Under the pieces are notes generated by a model. It searched no databases. It saw only the letters and a list, made by a program, of their open reading frames with translations, and was not told the origin of the DNA. 29,086 nucleotides of DNA. It comes from a virus. Made by a program: the position numbers and the translations under genes. This document shows positions 27,636 to 29,086 of this stretch, piece by piece. Where the stretch lies: IMG/VR virus record IMGVR_UViG_3300032291_000339, positions 1-29,086 of that record; one strand, written 5' to 3'. How positions within the stretch are numbered: position 1 is the first letter of the stretch; every line of letters begins with the position of its first letter.

Positions 27636-29086
27636 TTAGTTCGGCATTACGAAAACTAAAGGCTTTGCATTTTGTGTCGGTCTTGCGGCCATAGCGGCCG
27701 CCCAAATTAGACATCGACAAAGTTCGATCGGCCCCGGCGAACGTTGACTTGATACCGCGACGGAACCTTGGGTTCGTACCGCGACGGCTCTTTGGACGTG
27801 TTCGGCGAGCATGGTTTCGCCCATGTGGAGAACGCGGCCTTCGTGGATCATTTGTTTAACGACTGGCGTATATTTCAAAATTTCTCCGTAGCCAACGACG
27901 ACGCGACGACGCTCAAAACTTGGCGGACAATGAACGTCGATCGTTGGACTTATTGCGAAACGGACCGACGGATTTTTTGCTTCGTTATGAATTTTTTCCC
28001 AAAGTTCGGAATATGTTTCGGCCATGAATGCGACCGTACAGACGACGCGCCCATCGGGAAGCGGTGAAGCGCGAACCCCAAAGAAACGAGATTCGTCCAT
28101 GGACGCTTCGATCGCGATCACTCCGCCGGCGGGCATTGTTCCGTCATGGCGTAAAGCGGGCCATCTGCCCACGTCGATCCAGCCCTTGGAAACCGTAATC
28201 CAGAGGTTCATCGATGAGCGTAAGTAGGCGGCGCGGTCTGGGCCGTCGCGCTCCGCTCGAATTGTTTCGGGCCTTAGGGTTACTCCGAGACTTGGGTTTC
28301 CCCAGCCGAACGCGGCGTCCGACATTGGATCGAGATCCGGCGGAGGGCTCCATTCCATGAAAAGGAAAGGCGAGGGTTTTCCCTCATCGATAAGCCGAAG
28401 CCCGTTCTCTCTGTAGCGAATAAAGGCCGTACTGGATTCGGTTCCCGCGGTTGAAAATAGCGCCATATGAGGCGAACGTCTGGCGCGTTGTGCCGGCTCC
28501 AAGCCCATTGAAAGTACGGCTTCGGAGATATCAAAAATTTCGTCGGCGATCGCGAGATCAATACTCATTCCGTGACCGATCGAGGGACGCGGCGCTTTAA
28601 CGAACCAGCGGGAGCCGTCTTTCATTGTCGCTTGATAACGGCCGTAACTCCAGATTATATGAGCGCCAAATTCCTTTTCTAAAATCGGAGCGAGTTCGTC
28701 AAAGAGTAAACAAGCAAGGTCGAGTCGGTGAGCGGTTGAAACGACCGTTTGTTTGTGGCCTCGAATCTTTGGCATTTCTACTAACCAAAATAAAATGAGG
28801 CTTTGGGCGATAGTTGTTTTTCCATTTTGACGCGCTACGGATAAACAACTAGAACGATGAACGAGATCCATTTCTCCATCGTCTGCCGGCGAAAAACCTA
28901 ACGCTCGATCTAAATAGTGACGTTGCCATTCCATTAGTTCTACGCCGAGATACTGGGAAGCCATGTCCCCCACAAGCGCGCCCCACGATCCGACCGCCTC
29001 CGGGCTAATCGTTTCCAGTCGTGGGAGGTCCCGTCCAGTCGTCGCCAGTTCTGGCCAGTTCTGGCCGTTCTTGATAAAGAGTTGAC
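27636..29086 (-). CDS. large terminase (5' end beyond the window)
   Basis: The frame is open to the right edge. A GTG at 28973 could be read as a start, but about 37 codons upstream of it still match the unit B fusion (NWPELATTGRDLPRLET against NQPEPAPTGHDRPRLET), so the gene begins outside. Key motifs are Walker A-like LSVARQNGKTT, Walker B LAIADEI, and nuclease-half VIAIEASMDESRF and PTIDVHCPP. It is the packaging ATPase/nuclease. Whether an HNH domain is fused at its N-terminus cannot be seen here; the HNH fragment at 1-285 is the right type. Confidence 0.9.
   Translation of the reverse strand, partial: QLFIKNGQNWPELATTGRDLPRLETISPEAVGSWGALVGDMASQYLGVELMEWQRHYLDRALGFSPADDGEMDLVHRSSCLSVARQNGKTTIAQSLILFWLVEMPKIRGHKQTVVSTAHRLDLACLLFDELAPILEKEFGAHIIWSYGRYQATMKDGSRWFVKAPRPSIGHGMSIDLAIADEIFDISEAVLSMGLEPAQRARRSPHMALFSTAGTESSTAFIRYRENGLRLIDEGKPSPFLFMEWSPPPDLDPMSDAAFGWGNPSLGVTLRPETIRAERDGPDRAAYLRSSMNLWITVSKGWIDVGRWPALRHDGTMPAGGVIAIEASMDESRFFGVRASPLPDGRVVCTVAFMAETYSELWEKIHNEAKNPSVRFAISPTIDVHCPPSFERRRVVVGYGEILKYTPVVKQMIHEGRVLHMGETMLAEHVQRAVAVRTQGSVAVSSQRSPGPIELCRCLIWAAAMAARPTQNAKPLVFVMPN

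Noticed and set aside
27532-27720. A 62-codon minus-strand frame overlapping the terminase end and the intergenic stem-loop
   Set aside because: It starts inside the terminase gene and the unit B counterpart stops right after LPFVGIG without a plausible start; the stem-loop explains the conservation better, though the peptide is mentioned as an alternative.
1-29086. Temperate prophage in a bacterial chromosome
   Set aside because: No integrase, repressor, attachment site or bacterial genes are visible; the window is phage sequence from edge to edge.

Overview
The window holds two complete-looking, diverged copies of one very small siphovirus genome, head to tail, with every gene on the minus strand. 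Read in the direction of transcription, from high to low coordinates, unit A runs from the right edge to about 15.1 kb and unit B from 14.76 kb to about 0.6 kb. At the left edge the next unit starts with the N-terminal HNH part of its first gene. Each unit is about 14.5 kb. The gene content and order match the smallest known tailed phages of Actinobacteria (14-17 kb genomes). That host group is an inference from family knowledge, helped by one Gram-positive-type LexA-box match. I see no integrase, repressor, polymerase, tRNA, CRISPR array or insertion sequence.

Layout of each unit: HNH endonuclease plus large terminase (one fused gene in unit B), portal, a prohead protease-major capsid protein fusion, head-tail connector, tail terminator-like protein, major tail protein, a tail-assembly chaperone pair made by -1 frameshifting, an HK97-gp10-like protein, a short tape measure protein, a minor tail protein and a tail-tip/fibre module. 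Next come small membrane proteins including a holin, an M15-type peptidase endolysin, a small conserved protein and an exported lysozyme/SLT-like enzyme. The unit ends with five small genes: a conserved protein, a winged-helix-like protein, a probable ssDNA-annealing/recombination protein, a coiled-coil protein and a VRR-NUC nuclease. Starts and stops overlap almost throughout (ATGA, TGATG, TAATG), so the genes look translationally coupled. The two units differ mainly in the fibre-to-holin block, which looks like a host-range module.

Only two stretches lack a normal gene for more than 300 bases: 286-607 and 14762-15103, both between the VRR-NUC gene and the HNH/terminase gene. They are not empty. 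About 175 nt is conserved between the units, and most differences fall as compensatory changes in a series of hairpins, which is the signature of a structured RNA or a structured packaging site. A second conserved stem-loop lies between terminase and portal in both units: the stems differ in sequence but still pair, and the loop is conserved. A short reading frame in front of the HNH-terminase gene overlaps it by ATGA in both units.

Other points of interest are the HNH-terminase fusion, an internal ribosome-binding site and start that would make free capsid protein from inside the protease-capsid fusion, and the tandem arrangement of two different genomes. The tandem may be a real recombinant or concatemer, or a cloning or assembly chimera; the sequence alone cannot decide.
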